Of a stretch of DNA of 56,560 nt, positions 21,001 through 26,999 are shown one piece after another. A model generated the notes under the pieces. That model did no database searches and had not been told where the DNA came from. It saw nothing but the letters and a program-made list of their open reading frames with translations. The stretch comes from an uncultured Pelagibacteraceae bacterium. GTDB taxonomy: Bacteria; Pseudomonadota; Alphaproteobacteria; Pelagibacterales; Pelagibacteraceae. Within the stretch, counting starts at the first letter, position 1. Every line of letters starts with the position of its first letter. A program made the translations under genes and the position numbers. The stretch is taken from contig CACGDW010000004.1 of the NCBI GenBank assembly GCA_902571925.1, positions 1-56,560 of the forward strand, given 5' to 3'.

Positions 21001-21702
21001 ATGAAACTTGTAATATTAGCTGGTGGTTACGGAACAAGGTTAACGGAGGAGACTAAAATTAAACCTAAACCTTTGGTTAAGATTGGCAATAAACCTATAA
21101 TATGGCACATCATGAAAATTTATTCTTATTTTGGTATAAATGACTTTATTATTTGTCTTGGTTATAAAGGGGATCTTTTAAAAAGAGAACTGAACAAAAT
21201 TGGAGAAGATTGGAATATTAATTACGTTAACACGGGCCTTAAAACAATGACTGGCGGAAGAATTAGAAGAATAAAAAAATATTTAAAAAATGACAAATAT
21301 TTTTGTTTATCTTATGGGGATGGTCTATGTGATGTAAATTTAAAAAAATTAATAAATTTTCACATTAAAAATAAAAAAACTGTGACACTTACCGCTGTAA
21401 GATACAAAAATCCCAAGGGAGTTTTAAATATTAATAAAAATCGAAGAGTTATAGCTATTAAAGAAAAACCAACAGAATATATTAATGGTGGTTTTTTTGT
21501 TCTAACAAATAATGTATTTAAATACCTGAAAAATGATAAAAGCATCTTCGAACAAGATTGTCTTCCTAAGCTTACTAAAACTAATCAATTATTAGCTTTT
21601 AAACACCATGGCTTTTGGGGGTGCATGGATACCTTAAGAGAGAAAATTGAATTAAATAAAATTTGGAAAAGCAAACAAAGAGCTTGGAAGGTTTGGTTGT
21701 AA
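21001..21702 (+). CDS. rfbF: Glucose-1-phosphate cytidylyltransferase
   Basis: RfbF makes CDP-glucose from CTP and glucose-1-phosphate, the first step of CDP-deoxysugar synthesis. The nucleotide-binding start MKLVILAGGYGTRL and the lysine-bearing IKPKPLVKIGNKP match the family closely. ICLGYKGDLL and the final GFWGCMDTLREK also match. At 233 residues it is about 20 shorter than typical RfbF (about 256), from small internal deletions rather than a broken end. It is divergent from the other cluster genes, with the 57-bp gap presumably holding both promoters. Its stop lies only 4 bp from the nadK stop. Confidence 0.9.
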   Translation: MKLVILAGGYGTRLTEETKIKPKPLVKIGNKPIIWHIMKIYSYFGINDFIICLGYKGDLLKRELNKIGEDWNINYVNTGLKTMTGGRIRRIKKYLKNDKYFCLSYGDGLCDVNLKKLINFHIKNKKTVTLTAVRYKNPKGVLNINKNRRVIAIKEKPTEYINGGFFVLTNNVFKYLKNDKSIFEQDCLPKLTKTNQLLAFKHHGFWGCMDTLREKIELNKIWKSKQRAWKVWL

Positions 21703-21706
21703 ATAT

Positions 21707-22477
21707 TTAATTTACTTCTTTTCTAATTTGTTCAATTTTGATCTTCTTCTGAAGACTTCTGTTTTGATCATAAAGAAGATTGAACTTAATTTTTTTATTA
21801 GTCTTGACCGTTATAATTTTCGCATTTCTGACTTCTATATTATCTGCAACAGCACTTATTGGTCTTTTAATCGGATTTAAATTTTTAATATTAATCTTTA
21901 ATTTATCACTGACAATTTTTCCTTTCCACCTACGAGGTCTAAATGGACTTATTGGTGATATAGATAATTTTTTTGAATTCAAACTTAAAATAGGTCCATG
22001 GACGGAAAGATTGTAAGCTGTGCTTCCTGCAGGTGTAGAGACCAACACTCCATCAGATACTAATTTTTTTATGATTTGTCTTGAGCCAGAATTTATAGAC
22101 AAAGATGCTGCTTGTCTGCTTTGTCTTAAAATTGATACTTCATTTATTGCTAAATGTTTCTTGGTTTGATTCTTATTATTCTTAACTAACATTTCTAATG
22201 GAGATATTGATATCATATTAGCTCTGTTTAAATTTTTGATAATTTTTTTTGAAGAAAATCTATTCATAAGAAACCCATAATTACCAGAATTTACTCCATA
22301 AAATAAAATTTTTGGATTATTATTTTTTTTTAAAGTTTGAAGCATAAAACCGTCACCTCCAATCACAATAATTATGTTGGATCTTTTGACTTCACTTTTA
22401 TTTAAGGCTTTAAGTAACGAGCTTTTTATTTTTAAAGATCTTAAATTATTATCAGAAATTATTTGAAGTTTTTTCAT
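21707..22477 (-). CDS. nadK: NAD kinase
   Basis: NAD kinase phosphorylates NAD to NADP using ATP or polyphosphate in the cytoplasm. The 256-residue protein shows the GGDG motif at residues 40-43, the GVNSGNYGFLM loop and the conserved STPAGSTAYNLSVHGP region. It is convergent with rfbF and starts immediately downstream of tRNA-Leu on the same strand (5 bp), so it may be co-transcribed with that tRNA. It probably marks the conserved border of the variable segment to its right. Confidence 0.93.
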   Translation of the reverse strand: MKKLQIISDNNLRSLKIKSSLLKALNKSEVKRSNIIIVIGGDGFMLQTLKKNNNPKILFYGVNSGNYGFLMNRFSSKKIIKNLNRANMISISPLEMLVKNNKNQTKKHLAINEVSILRQSRQAASLSINSGSRQIIKKLVSDGVLVSTPAGSTAYNLSVHGPILSLNSKKLSISPISPFRPRRWKGKIVSDKLKINIKNLNPIKRPISAVADNIEVRNAKIITVKTNKKIKFNLLYDQNRSLQKKIKIEQIRKEVN

Positions 22478-22481
22478 TTAA

Positions 22482-22567
22482 TGGTGCCCTCGGCCAGACT
22501 CGAACTGGCACTCCGCAAGCGGCAAGGATTTTAAGTCCTTTGTGTCTACCAATTTCACCACGAGGGC
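22482..22567 (-). tRNA. trnL: tRNA-Leu (anticodon TAA), integration target
   Basis: This is an 86-nt class II tRNA with encoded CCA. Acceptor strands GCCCTCG and CGAGGGC pair. The D arm is followed by the anticodon loop CTTAAAA, which carries TAA. The variable arm is long, and the T arm is GCCAGTTCGAGTCTGGC. Its 5' half, from the anticodon loop to the first base, and the sequence upstream are repeated 1,576 bp away, which marks this gene as an integration site. The copy here is complete and looks functional. Confidence 0.97.
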
Positions 22568-22628
22568 ATTAATGAATTTCATGAGTGTTTATGCTAATAT
22601 TTATAATTGAACAAGATGAATAAGTAAA
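22528..22628 (-). repeat. Proximal 101-bp direct repeat (att-like)
   Basis: These 101 bp match 24104-24204 with one mismatch (G at 22587, A at 24163). Positions 22528-22567 are the 5' half of tRNA-Leu, starting in the anticodon loop; the rest is the upstream flank. Allowing a 2-nt gap, similarity continues through a T-rich tract to about 22641. The boundary inside the anticodon loop is typical of tyrosine-recombinase target sites in tRNA genes. Confidence 0.93.
22600..22628 (-). promoter_or_regulatory. Predicted tRNA-Leu promoter (proximal copy)
   Basis: On the minus strand TTTACT (22628-22623) is followed after 17 bp by TATAAA (22605-22600), which would start transcription about 25-30 nt before the tRNA. 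The 101-bp repeat ends exactly at the first base of this -35 hexamer, so the distal repeat carries an identical promoter (24204-24176) facing the element's genes. Confidence 0.4.
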
Positions 22629-22638
22629 TTTTTTTTAT

Positions 22639-22669
22639 TTTATCTCTCTGTTTCCGAGTTTGTTCCGAG
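22639..22669. repeat. Inner 31-bp direct repeat, proximal copy
   Basis: These 31 bp are identical to 23948-23978. They contain two TTCCGAG heptamers (22652-22658 and 22663-22669) spaced by 11 bp. The two copies bracket the four cargo genes. Spaced heptamers next to an att-like site could be recombinase-binding arms, or the 31-bp units could be recombination sites of their own. Confidence 0.9.
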
Positions 22670-22714
22670 TTATCCTATAAAGTCCTGTAATTATTAAATT
22701 AAGGTTTTTCTCAT

Positions 22715-22897
22715 CTAATTCTGAATAAACTCAGGTATTACATAATTTTCTTTTTCTATTTCTTCTCTTACTTCCTTAGAATATCTATTTTTATAACAAT
22801 CATTACAAAGATATATAGCTTCTAAAGTACAGCTTACTTGGATTAATATTTCTTTATTTTCCCCACAATCATCACAGCTATATCTATTTTTTTTCAT
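22715..22897 (-). CDS. Small zinc-ribbon-like protein, unknown function
   Basis: This 60-residue protein has two CxxC pairs, C8-C11 and C31-C34, and an extra C23, which suggests a small zinc-binding fold. I do not recognise the family. Its start overlaps the stop of the upstream 167-residue gene by 4 nt (ATGA). Its first ten residues (MKKNRYSCDD) closely resemble those of that neighbour (MKKNKYSFDD), with 26 of the first 30 bases identical. It is the last gene of the mini-element operon. A regulator or accessory nucleic-acid-binding role is possible but unproven. Confidence 0.6.
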   Translation of the reverse strand: MKKNRYSCDDCGENKEILIQVSCTLEAIYLCNDCYKNRYSKEVREEIEKENYVIPEFIQN

Positions 22898-23397
22898 CTA
22901 TATATTTTGGATAATTTTTCGTGCTCTTCTTTAATGAATTTTAAAGCTAAATCTTTATTTTTAACTTTTTTAATACAATAACATACGGCATAACCTGTAG
23001 AACCTTGATAGTACATTATTATATAAATGGATTTATTAATTTTTGAACTAATTATGTGAAAAAAATAGAAATCAATTCCTAATTCCTCCTCAAAAGTGAA
23101 GGAGTAATCTTTTTCAAGTTTAAAATTATTATGAACGTATTTTAATAAATTTCCACTTTCAAGTGCCCCTTCTATAAAATCACCACTATTTTCAACAACA
23201 TCTTCCTCAAGTTTTTTATAACTTATTTTTTTAGTAGTACTCGATTTAAATAAATCTCTATATATATCCTGAGGGTTTTTTTGGATAATAGGAGGATATG
23301 TAATTTTGTTTTTACATTGTTTATCTAAATATTTAATAAATTTACTTAAATCAAAATTTTCAACCAAGTCATCAAAGCTGTATTTATTTTTTTTCAT
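22894..23397 (-). CDS. Hypothetical protein of the mini-element
   Basis: This 167-residue acidic/lysine-rich protein has no signal peptide or membrane segment and no recognised domain. The middle region contains an EEELGIDFYFFHIISSKIN stretch, and the C-terminal part (SIYIIMYYQGSTGYAVCYC) looks like beta strands of a globular domain. It starts 8 bp after the upstream 77-residue membrane-protein gene and overlaps the zinc-ribbon gene by 4 nt, so the genes are presumably translated together. It is the largest cargo gene. No toxin, antitoxin, nuclease or phage-defence motif was recognised. Confidence 0.6.
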   Translation of the reverse strand: MKKNKYSFDDLVENFDLSKFIKYLDKQCKNKITYPPIIQKNPQDIYRDLFKSSTTKKISYKKLEEDVVENSGDFIEGALESGNLLKYVHNNFKLEKDYSFTFEEELGIDFYFFHIISSKINKSIYIIMYYQGSTGYAVCYCIKKVKNKDLALKFIKEEHEKLSKIYR

Positions 23398-23405
23398 TTT
23401 ATAAT

Positions 23406-23639
23406 TTAATCAGGATAAGAAATGCACTTTTGATTGCCTCTCATATCAATTGAACTGCATTCATCATGACTGACTTCAGAAGTAAGATGATAAAGTCCAC
23501 CACAAATATAAACAATTATTAACCAACCTAAAACTTTATTATCTAGCTTTTTTCCCTCATTATCAGCTGTTTTGGAGTTTCTATTCCAAAAAAAATACAA
23601 AACATAAAGTATTATAAGATAAATTGTTATCCCAAACAT
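23406..23639 (-). CDS. Small membrane protein of the mini-element
   Basis: The 77-residue product has two predicted transmembrane helices, about residues 2-18 and 37-53. The short loop between them is charged, and the tail contains two cysteines (ECSSIDMRGNQKC). The family is not recognised. Its ATG overlaps the stop of the upstream lipoprotein-like gene in a TAATG junction, so the two are probably coupled in expression and may work together at the membrane. Confidence 0.55.
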   Translation of the reverse strand: MFGITIYLIILYVLYFFWNRNSKTADNEGKKLDNKVLGWLIIVYICGGLYHLTSEVSHDECSSIDMRGNQKCISYPD

Positions 23640-23935
23640 TAATTTCCAAGACCAATCAATTTACCTAAAAAAACAAAAATATTAACCAAATTAAACAAAA
23701 CAATTAAAATCAGTATTATAGATACAATCCAAAGAAATGATGAAATCTTTTTATTTTTGATTTGTAAAGCTTTATCTTGCAACCAAATAAAAGGCCCAAG
23801 TATTATAGCAACAATTATAATTGCTATAAAACCAATAAATGCTCCTAACGTACTGCTTTCATGCTCTGGCGATGCGGCACAACTTGAGAGTAATAAAGAT
23901 AAAACTAATAAAAATACAATTCTTTTCATAAACAT
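23639..23935 (-). CDS. Lipoprotein-like membrane protein of the mini-element
   Basis: This is the first gene of the cargo operon. The 98-residue product starts with a signal-like segment ending in a lipobox (LLSSC, cysteine near residue 19), followed by two long hydrophobic stretches (about residues 31-51 and 68-92). The second methionine (23929) gives a more conventional start, MKRIVFLLVLSLLL. A lipoprotein signal joined to two membrane helices is unusual. Function is unknown. The upstream 169 bp contain the 31-bp repeat, and beyond it lies the truncated tRNA-Leu copy whose promoter faces this gene. Confidence 0.55.
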   Translation of the reverse strand: MFMKRIVFLLVLSLLLSSCAASPEHESSTLGAFIGFIAIIIVAIILGPFIWLQDKALQIKNKKISSFLWIVSIILILIVLFNLVNIFVFLGKLIGLGN

Positions 23936-23947
23936 AACTATACAATA

Positions 23948-23978
23948 TTTATCTCTCTGTTTCCGAGTTTGTTCCGAG
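23948..23978. repeat. Inner 31-bp direct repeat, distal copy
   Basis: This is identical to 22639-22669, including the two TTCCGAG heptamers spaced by 11 bp. It lies 13-43 bp upstream of the first cargo gene and 125 bp inside the distal 101-bp repeat. With its partner it brackets the four genes exactly. Confidence 0.9.
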
Positions 23979-24039
23979 AATCTAAAAATTAATTGTTAAG
24001 ATTTTCCAATAAAAATAATCAAATGATTTCAAAAATTAT

Positions 24040-24081
24040 GGGATTATAAGGGATTAAGACAATTAGAGACTATTAGAGACT
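24040..24081. repeat. 10-bp-phased short direct repeats
   Basis: GGGATTA occurs at 24040 and 24050. Immediately after, the decamer ATTAGAGACT is tandemly repeated at 24062-24071 and 24072-24081. Both pairs are spaced by 10 bp, about one helical turn, and lie just inside the distal repeat. This phasing suits a protein binding one face of the DNA, such as a recombinase or excisionase, but chance is not excluded. Confidence 0.5.
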
Positions 24082-24103
24082 ATGAAATTCCTCAACTCAA
24101 ACT

Positions 24104-24143
24104 ATTTTAAGTCCTTTGTGTCTACCAATTTCACCACGAGGGC
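24104..24143 (-). pseudogene. Truncated tRNA-Leu (5' half only)
   Basis: These 40 bases are identical to the 5' half of tRNA-Leu(TAA), from the first base of the acceptor stem (24143) into the anticodon loop (24104). No 3' half follows; the sequence continues into the mini-element. It cannot make a functional tRNA. It is the displaced or carried tRNA fragment that defines the distal end of the insertion. Confidence 0.92.
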
Positions 24144-24204
24144 ATTAATGAATTTCATGAGTATTTATGCTAATATTTATAATTGAACAAGATGAATAAG
24201 TAAA
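24104..24204 (-). repeat. Distal 101-bp direct repeat (att-like)
   Basis: This matches 22528-22628 with one mismatch. It holds the tRNA-Leu 5' half, its upstream flank and the predicted tRNA promoter (-35 at 24204-24199, -10 at 24181-24176). Read on the minus strand, that promoter points into the four-gene operon at 23935 and below. Confidence 0.93.
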
Positions 24205-24358
24205 AATTTTTTTTATTTTTATTCCATTTAAAGTAAAGAAATTTAGCTTCAAAATTAATAATATAAGTCCAAAAAAAATCAAAAATAGGTTTAATTAAAA
24301 ACAATACGATATATTTCCATATTAAGGACCTTTTAAATAATTTTAAAAATTTAATCAT
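24170..24358 (-). CDS. Doubtful small hydrophobic ORF
   Basis: This 62-codon frame encodes a hydrophobic, aromatic- and lysine-rich peptide starting MIKFLKLFKRSLIWKYIVLF. It ends inside the 101-bp repeat, 26 bp before the truncated tRNA. There is no ribosome-binding site, and in DNA this AT-rich such frames arise by chance. It overlaps the predicted promoter of the tRNA fragment. It could be a small membrane protein, but I would not rely on it. Confidence 0.25.
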   Translation of the reverse strand: MIKFLKLFKRSLIWKYIVLFLIKPIFDFFWTYIINFEAKFLYFKWNKNKKNFYLFILFNYKY

Positions 24359-24521
24359 ATTTTATGTTATAAATGTTCAAAATGGATTTAACAATTTTAA
24401 TAATATCATATAAATCTTTAAAAAAGTTAAATAAATGCCTCGGTACCATAGGAAAAAAAAATGTCTAAGTAGGACAATATTTATGATGAATAAATATCTT
24501 TAATAATTATTATTATGCATA
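24359..24521. other. Non-coding gap with an AT-only inverted repeat
   Basis: No gene was found in these 163 bp. A perfect 8-bp inverted repeat, ATATTTAT (24477-24484) and ATAAATAT (24490-24497) with a 5-nt loop, lies 24 bp before the following small gene. It could be an operator, but an all-AT palindrome is weak evidence. If the doubtful frame at 24170-24358 is not a gene, the whole 24205-24521 stretch is non-coding. Confidence 0.3.
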
Positions 24522-24725
24522 ATGAAAAAAGATATTGTTAAATCTCACTTAAAAAAAAAGTCTCAATCAAAGCTTGCTTTGTCAATTAGCCTATTTATTG
24601 TGCTTTTAACCTCAACTGGATACATCTTTAATTCTAAAACAATAATTTTTCTATTCTATATTTCTTGCTTTGTATTTTTCTACAATTTATTAATACACTT
24701 CTTGTTAGAAAAATTTGATATTTAA
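24522..24725 (+). CDS. Small two-helix membrane protein, unknown
   Basis: The 67-residue product has a basic N-terminus (MKKDIVKSHLKKKSQSK) followed by two hydrophobic segments, about residues 18-34 and 40-60. No family is recognised. It ends 2 bp before another small frame (24728) and is the first plus-strand gene after the tRNA-Leu element. Short membrane proteins of this sort are frequent in streamlined marine genomes. Confidence 0.5.
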   Translation: MKKDIVKSHLKKKSQSKLALSISLFIVLLTSTGYIFNSKTIIFLFYISCFVFFYNLLIHFLLEKFDI

Positions 24726-24727
24726 TC

Positions 24728-24874
24728 ATGATTAAAACACTAATTAAATTAAAGATATTTAAATTTATACTAATTGGTGGTTTATCATCAGCTTATGCTT
24801 TTAAGAGATGTTGTGATCAAAAAAATGAGGTGAAAAGTAAAAAAGATAAAAAAACTTTGCTTCTTACTCGATAA
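24728..24874 (+). CDS. 48-residue microprotein, possibly exported
   Basis: Starting 2 bp after the preceding stop, an ATG frame encodes MIKTLIKLKIFKFILIGGLS, then SAYAFKRCCDQKNEV and a basic tail, ending at a TAA. The N-terminus resembles a signal peptide with an AYA-type cleavage site, leaving a very short lysine-rich peptide with a CC pair. The close spacing supports co-translation with the upstream gene. The frame is short, so this is tentative. Confidence 0.4.
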   Translation: MIKTLIKLKIFKFILIGGLSSAYAFKRCCDQKNEVKSKKDKKTLLLTR

Positions 24875-24945
24875 ATATTACTACTTTTTTAAAAAAGTTA
24901 TTTATATATTGAGAAATATCCTGCTACGGTTGAAGCAATTACTAT

Positions 24946-25770
24946 ATGTATAATAATAAAGTAATGAAAGAAAAGTTTAAAGTAGTAATTTTTACTGATT
25001 TAGATGGCTCACTTTTACATAGAGATACTTTTAAATTTGATACAATCAAAAATTATATTTCAAGCCTTGTAGATAGGGGAATAATTATTATTCCAAATTC
25101 AAGTAAAACTGAAAAAGAAATTGAAAATTTTAATGAGGAGCTTGAAGTAGATCTGCCTTATATTTCAGAAAATGGTTCATCTATACATGGTCTGAATCTA
25201 ATCAATCATAACTTTCCTAATAAAATTATTCTTAGTCGAGAAAAAGAGGAACTACAGAAAATTTTTAACGAAAAAATACCAGAACAACTAAAGGATAAAT
25301 GTATTCAAATTTCAAAAATGAATAAAAAAGAACAGGAAAAAATATTTGGTCAAAAAGATAGTAAACTTAAAGATGCATTAGATAGAAAATATACTTTACC
25401 TTTTTTGTTTAGGGGTGACAAAAACGAAAAAAACAAATTATTAAAAATTTTAAATTCCAATTCATTGACTCTACAAGAAGGTGGTCGTGTTTTAAATCTT
25501 TGTGATAATATTAATAAAGTGAAATCAATGAATAGAGTGATTAAAATTTTAAAGAAAACTGAGGACAAAATTAAGACAATTGCAGTTGGTGACAATTACA
25601 ATGATTTAGATATGCTTAAAAATTGTGATATCCCTTGTTTAGTATTTAATGACAAATTTAAACTAGATCAAATAAACATAGATAATTTAATATTTTCTAA
25701 TGAGGCATCTCCTGAAGGCTGGGCTGATGTGATAAAAAAAGCGCTAGTTAAATTAAGATATAATGATTAA
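24946..25770 (+). CDS. Mannosyl/glucosyl-3-phosphoglycerate phosphatase (HAD family)
   Basis: This HAD-superfamily phosphatase resembles MpgP/GpgP enzymes, which remove the phosphate from glucosyl- or mannosyl-3-phosphoglycerate. The catalytic motif FTDLDGSLL (nucleophile and acid/base aspartates) is near the N-terminus. The second motif is PNSSKT, the cap-region signature is SENGSS, and the metal-binding motif is VGDNYNDLDML near residue 218. The product is 274 residues from the first ATG; an in-frame ATG at 24964 (MKEKFKVVIF) gives a more family-like start, and neither has a clear ribosome-binding site. It is followed by the synthase 8 bp later, so the substrate is most probably glucosyl-3-phosphoglycerate. 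Confidence 0.82.
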   Translation: MYNNKVMKEKFKVVIFTDLDGSLLHRDTFKFDTIKNYISSLVDRGIIIIPNSSKTEKEIENFNEELEVDLPYISENGSSIHGLNLINHNFPNKIILSREKEELQKIFNEKIPEQLKDKCIQISKMNKKEQEKIFGQKDSKLKDALDRKYTLPFLFRGDKNEKNKLLKILNSNSLTLQEGGRVLNLCDNINKVKSMNRVIKILKKTEDKIKTIAVGDNYNDLDMLKNCDIPCLVFNDKFKLDQINIDNLIFSNEASPEGWADVIKKALVKLRYND

Positions 25771-25778
25771 TATTTCTT

Positions 25779-26999
25779 ATGAGTGAATTTTCTCAGAATG
25801 GAATAATCTCGACTTTGCATGACTTTGGAACGAGGTCGACAACTGAAATTGAAAAAGATTTACTAAAATTTTCAAAAGAAAGAAAAATGGAATTAATTTT
25901 ACCATGTCTTTATTCAGAATTAGAAGGTTCAGCTTTACCAAACATTGTTGAAGAAATAAGTAAGACTAAATATTTAGATCATATTATTGTTGGTCTTGAT
26001 AGGGCTAATGAAAATCAAGCAAAAAAAGCTTGGAAATTTTTTAAAAAATTAGAAACTCCATATTCAATTTTATGGAATGATGGACCTGGATTGAAAAAAC
26101 TTGATCAAGAATTAAAAAAAAAAGAATTAGCTCCTAATGAATTGGGTAAAGGAAGAAATGTTTGGTATTGTATTGGGATGTCTATAGCAAGAGACACTGC
26201 ACGTTCAGTGGCTCTTCATGATTGTGATATTAAAACCTATGATAAAAGAATGTTAGCCAAACTTTTTTATCCTGTTGTAAATCCTCTTTTTAACTTTGAA
26301 TTTTGCAAAGGATATTATCCAAGAGTTGCAAATAATAAAATGAATGGCCGAGTAGCAAGACTTCTTGTTTTTCCTTTATTAACAGCTTTAGAAAAAACTA
26401 TTGGTAAAAGTGATTATCTAGAATTTATGAAATCATTTAAATATCCTCTTGCTGGTGAATTTTCATTTAGACGTAATGTTTTACCAGAATTAAGGATATC
26501 TTCGGATTGGGGAATAGAAGTTGGAATTCTGTCAGAAATGCAAAGAAGTTTTTCTCCTCAAAATATCTGCCAAGTCGATTTAGCAGATACCTATGAACAT
26601 AAACATCAAATTCTATCAATAGATGATGAAACAAAAGGATTGTCTAGAATGTCTATAGATATAATTAAGACATTTATTAAAAAATTAGCAACCCAAGGTA
26701 ATTCATTTAGCAGAGAAAAATTTAGATCTCTCAAGGCAACCTATTACAGATCTGCTTTAGATTTAATTGATATATATAGAACCGATGCTGATATGAATGG
26801 ACTTGAGTTTGACTCCCATACTGAAGAAAAAGCAGTTGAATTATTTGCAGTTAATATAATGAAAGCTGGTGAAGCATTTATTCTAAACCCAATGGATACA
26901 CCGTTTATACCAACTTGGAGCAGAGTAAAAAGTGCTATTCCAAATTTTCTTAAAAGATTAGAAGAAGTTGTTAATGAAGATAACAAAAAATATAGTTAA
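25779..26999 (+). CDS. Glucosyl-3-phosphoglycerate synthase-like glycosyltransferase
   Basis: The 406-residue GT-A-fold enzyme resembles GpgS, which joins glucose from a nucleotide sugar to 3-phosphoglycerate. A metal-binding DxD-type motif lies in LHDCDIKTYD (D148, D150). The acceptor/donor region includes GKGRNVWYCIGM and YPLAGEFSFRRNVLP. It lies between the cognate phosphatase and a GH13 phosphorylase, and its stop overlaps the next start (TAATG). The product would be dephosphorylated to glucosylglycerate, a nitrogen-free compatible solute. A mannosyl-specific variant is the main alternative. Confidence 0.8.
   Translation: MSEFSQNGIISTLHDFGTRSTTEIEKDLLKFSKERKMELILPCLYSELEGSALPNIVEEISKTKYLDHIIVGLDRANENQAKKAWKFFKKLETPYSILWNDGPGLKKLDQELKKKELAPNELGKGRNVWYCIGMSIARDTARSVALHDCDIKTYDKRMLAKLFYPVVNPLFNFEFCKGYYPRVANNKMNGRVARLLVFPLLTALEKTIGKSDYLEFMKSFKYPLAGEFSFRRNVLPELRISSDWGIEVGILSEMQRSFSPQNICQVDLADTYEHKHQILSIDDETKGLSRMSIDIIKTFIKKLATQGNSFSREKFRSLKATYYRSALDLIDIYRTDADMNGLEFDSHTEEKAVELFAVNIMKAGEAFILNPMDTPFIPTWSRVKSAIPNFLKRLEEVVNEDNKKYS

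Larger units (their letters stand above)
22528..24204. mobile_element. tRNA-Leu-associated mini-element without recombinase
   Basis: The segment between the two 101-bp repeats is 1,576 bp per repeat unit. It holds four small unknown genes in one tight minus-strand operon, inner 31-bp direct repeats flanking those genes, and 10-bp-phased short repeats near the distal end. This is the structure left by site-specific insertion into the tRNA anticodon loop. No integrase or excisionase is encoded, so it would be a non-autonomous cargo element or a decayed remnant. Small tRNA-linked cargo elements of this sort are known in marine bacteria, for example the tycheposons of Prochlorococcus, but no homology to them is claimed. 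Confidence 0.75.

Noticed and set aside
22528-24204. CRISPR array suggested by repeats
   Set aside because: There are only two copies of each repeat, with gene-length spacing and tRNA identity; no array structure or cas genes.
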